Shown piece by piece: positions 63,370 through 64,000 of a stretch of DNA of 64,000 bases; position 1 is the first letter of the stretch; the number at the start of each line of letters is the position of its first letter. The stretch comes from Vibrio hannami (GTDB lineage Bacteria > Pseudomonadota > Gammaproteobacteria > Enterobacterales > Vibrionaceae). A program made the translations under genes and the position numbers. The notes beneath the pieces are model-generated. The model made no database searches. It was given only the letters and a program-made list of their open reading frames with translations, and had not been told where the DNA came from. Location: positions 868,001 to 932,000 of the forward strand of contig NZ_JARQZP010000003.1 of the NCBI RefSeq assembly GCF_029589055.1. The letters are read 5' to 3'.

Positions 63370-63474
63370 TTAATGCCAAATATCACATATCTTTGTGGTA
63401 CATACACTGGATGCCGGGGACGAACTACAGCCACCAAGCAAACAAACCAACAAGGCAATCGTCAATAATCTCAT
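63370..63474 (-). CDS. Candidate 34-residue lipoprotein
   Basis: ATG at 63474 with GAGGG about 9 nt upstream. It encodes a textbook lipoprotein signal, MRLLTIALLVCLLGGCSSSP, with lipobox LGGC at 13-16. Only about 18 mature residues follow, including two further Cys (SVCTTKICDIWH). After lipidation it would be a very short membrane-tethered peptide that might form a disulfide. It lies 49 bp before the unknown gene at 62826 on the same strand. The family is not recognised. The strong signal and ribosome binding site argue that it is real. Confidence 0.6.
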   Translation of the reverse strand: MRLLTIALLVCLLGGCSSSPASSVCTTKICDIWH

Positions 63475-63516
63475 TCGTTTAACCCTCGATGCATAGGATA
63501 TTTACTCAATTATCTT

Positions 63517-63533
63517 GTAGGAGTATCTCCTAC
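63517..63533. promoter_or_regulatory. Inverted repeat GTAGGAG-TAT-CTCCTAC
   Basis: A perfect 7-bp inverted repeat with a 3-bp centre, 43 bp before the tiny lipoprotein gene and about 140 bp before creA on the other strand. It is possibly an operator serving one or both. Confidence 0.4.
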
Positions 63534-63675
63534 TAATAAGCAGAATATATGCCATATAGGAGTTTATTGATAGCGACAGTGTTAAGATTTATCTAGCAAA
63601 GAGTACCGCTTCTGGGTTGAAAAAAGCACGATTGGACAATATGTTAAAGGAATAGTCCTTTAATGAGAGTACATT

Positions 63676-64000
63676 ATGTTGAAAAAAATCTTAGCAGCCT
63701 CCGCGATAACACTCGCGTTAACCGCATGTAGTGACAATGAAGTCGGTGATGTGTCATTAGGTGCTTTTACTCTCAGTGACATCAAACTGAACAAACTGAC
63801 AGACCCTCTGGTTCCGGGTGTAACTTGCCATATTGCGTCGGTAGAGACTGATTTTACTCTGTCTGATCCCAGCGACAGTTCTATTTCATGCCGTCAGACC
63901 GGAGAGATTACCCCAGAGATGATTGCGAAAATTGATCGCTCTAAATCTGGCGAAGTGGTGTTTAAAAAGTCCAAGAGCATCTTCTTCAAGAATGTAAAGA
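63676..64000 (+). CDS. creA: CreA family protein, partial (runs off the right edge)
   Basis: The first 108 codons. The signal sequence LKKILAASAITLALTACSDN contains a lipobox-like LTAC, so it is secreted or lipidated. It is followed by EVGDVSLGAFTLSDIKLNKL, DPLVPGVTCHIASVE and SGEVVFKKSKSIFFKNVK, the core of the CreA family (periplasmic, function unknown). The usual length is about 155, so roughly 45 residues lie beyond the window. It is divergent from the tiny lipoprotein gene. Confidence 0.92.
   Translation, partial: MLKKILAASAITLALTACSDNEVGDVSLGAFTLSDIKLNKLTDPLVPGVTCHIASVETDFTLSDPSDSSISCRQTGEITPEMIAKIDRSKSGEVVFKKSKSIFFKNVK

Noticed and set aside
1..64000. tRNA, rRNA, CRISPR arrays, prophage or toxin-antitoxin modules
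   Set aside because: I looked for each by eye on both strands and found no supporting sequence.

Overview
The window looks like a chromosomal segment of a Vibrionaceae gammaproteobacterium, most likely a Vibrio. The main reason is a convergent cqsA/cqsS quorum-sensing pair. It is supported by a PotD-like protein plus membrane-sensor operon resembling NspS/MbaA, a GlyGly-CTERM trypsin-like protease, a mannose PTS/manA cluster with an AraC regulator, CreA, DUF3332 and DUF3297. I see no rRNA, tRNA, insertion sequence, CRISPR array or prophage. It reads as ordinary chromosome, mostly nutrient uptake and signal transduction.

Layout. 0-2 kb: putative polyamine-sensing operon, cut by the window edge. 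2-6.5 kb: orphan citC and a tctCBA tricarboxylate transporter. 6.8-11.4 kb: a diguanylate cyclase, cqsA and cqsS. 11.4-20 kb: a candidate sRNA, an acyl-CoA synthetase, an azlCD operon with its XRE-cupin regulator behind a perfect 32-bp palindrome, an unknown protein, NnrU, a Bcr/CflA exporter, a siderophore-interacting protein, a degenerate serine recombinase with GGCTCAT repeats, and a LysE exporter. 20-22.4 kb: selD-mnmH. 22.5-28.2 kb: PTS EIIB, an HPr-like/EIIA protein, an AraC regulator, an EIIABC permease and manA. 28-33 kb: a Gre-like protein, DUF3297, a periplasmic-binding-protein/histidine-kinase pair and a manganese exporter. 33-41 kb: a two-component system next to a gtsABCD-type glucose ABC transporter, a diguanylate cyclase and a rhodanese. 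41-46.5 kb: ElbB, an EF-G-like GTPase, a HAD phosphatase and the protease. 46.5-52.3 kb: the glycine cleavage system (gcvT and its regulator divergent from gcvH-gcvP). 52.4-64 kb: guaC, a GGDEF-EAL protein, NAD(P)HX repair, a REC-CheC/PAS pair, small membrane proteins, a DUF3332 lipoprotein, a HAD phosphatase, a tiny lipoprotein and creA.

An important caveat is that at least seven conserved genes are split by apparent one-base frameshifts: selD, mnmH, the AraC gene, the gts ATPase, gcvT, REC-CheC and the HAD phosphatase. cqsS and the Gre-like gene may add two more. Several sit in homopolymers one base shorter than the protein family predicts. Indel errors in a draft assembly explain this better than independent gene decay. 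Coordinates are given across the frameshifts.

Functionally the window is rich in sensing: quorum sensing, three complete GGDEF proteins plus a probable fourth, and two binding-protein or two-component sensor systems. It also has two sugar uptake routes, each with its own regulator. The best leads for unrecorded biology are the catalytically degenerate recombinase beside its repeat array, operator-like palindromes shared across the glycine-cleavage locus, an upstream ORF overlapping gcvH, two orphan-terminator sRNA candidates, the PTS protein with an HPr fold lacking its histidine, and a 34-residue lipoprotein.
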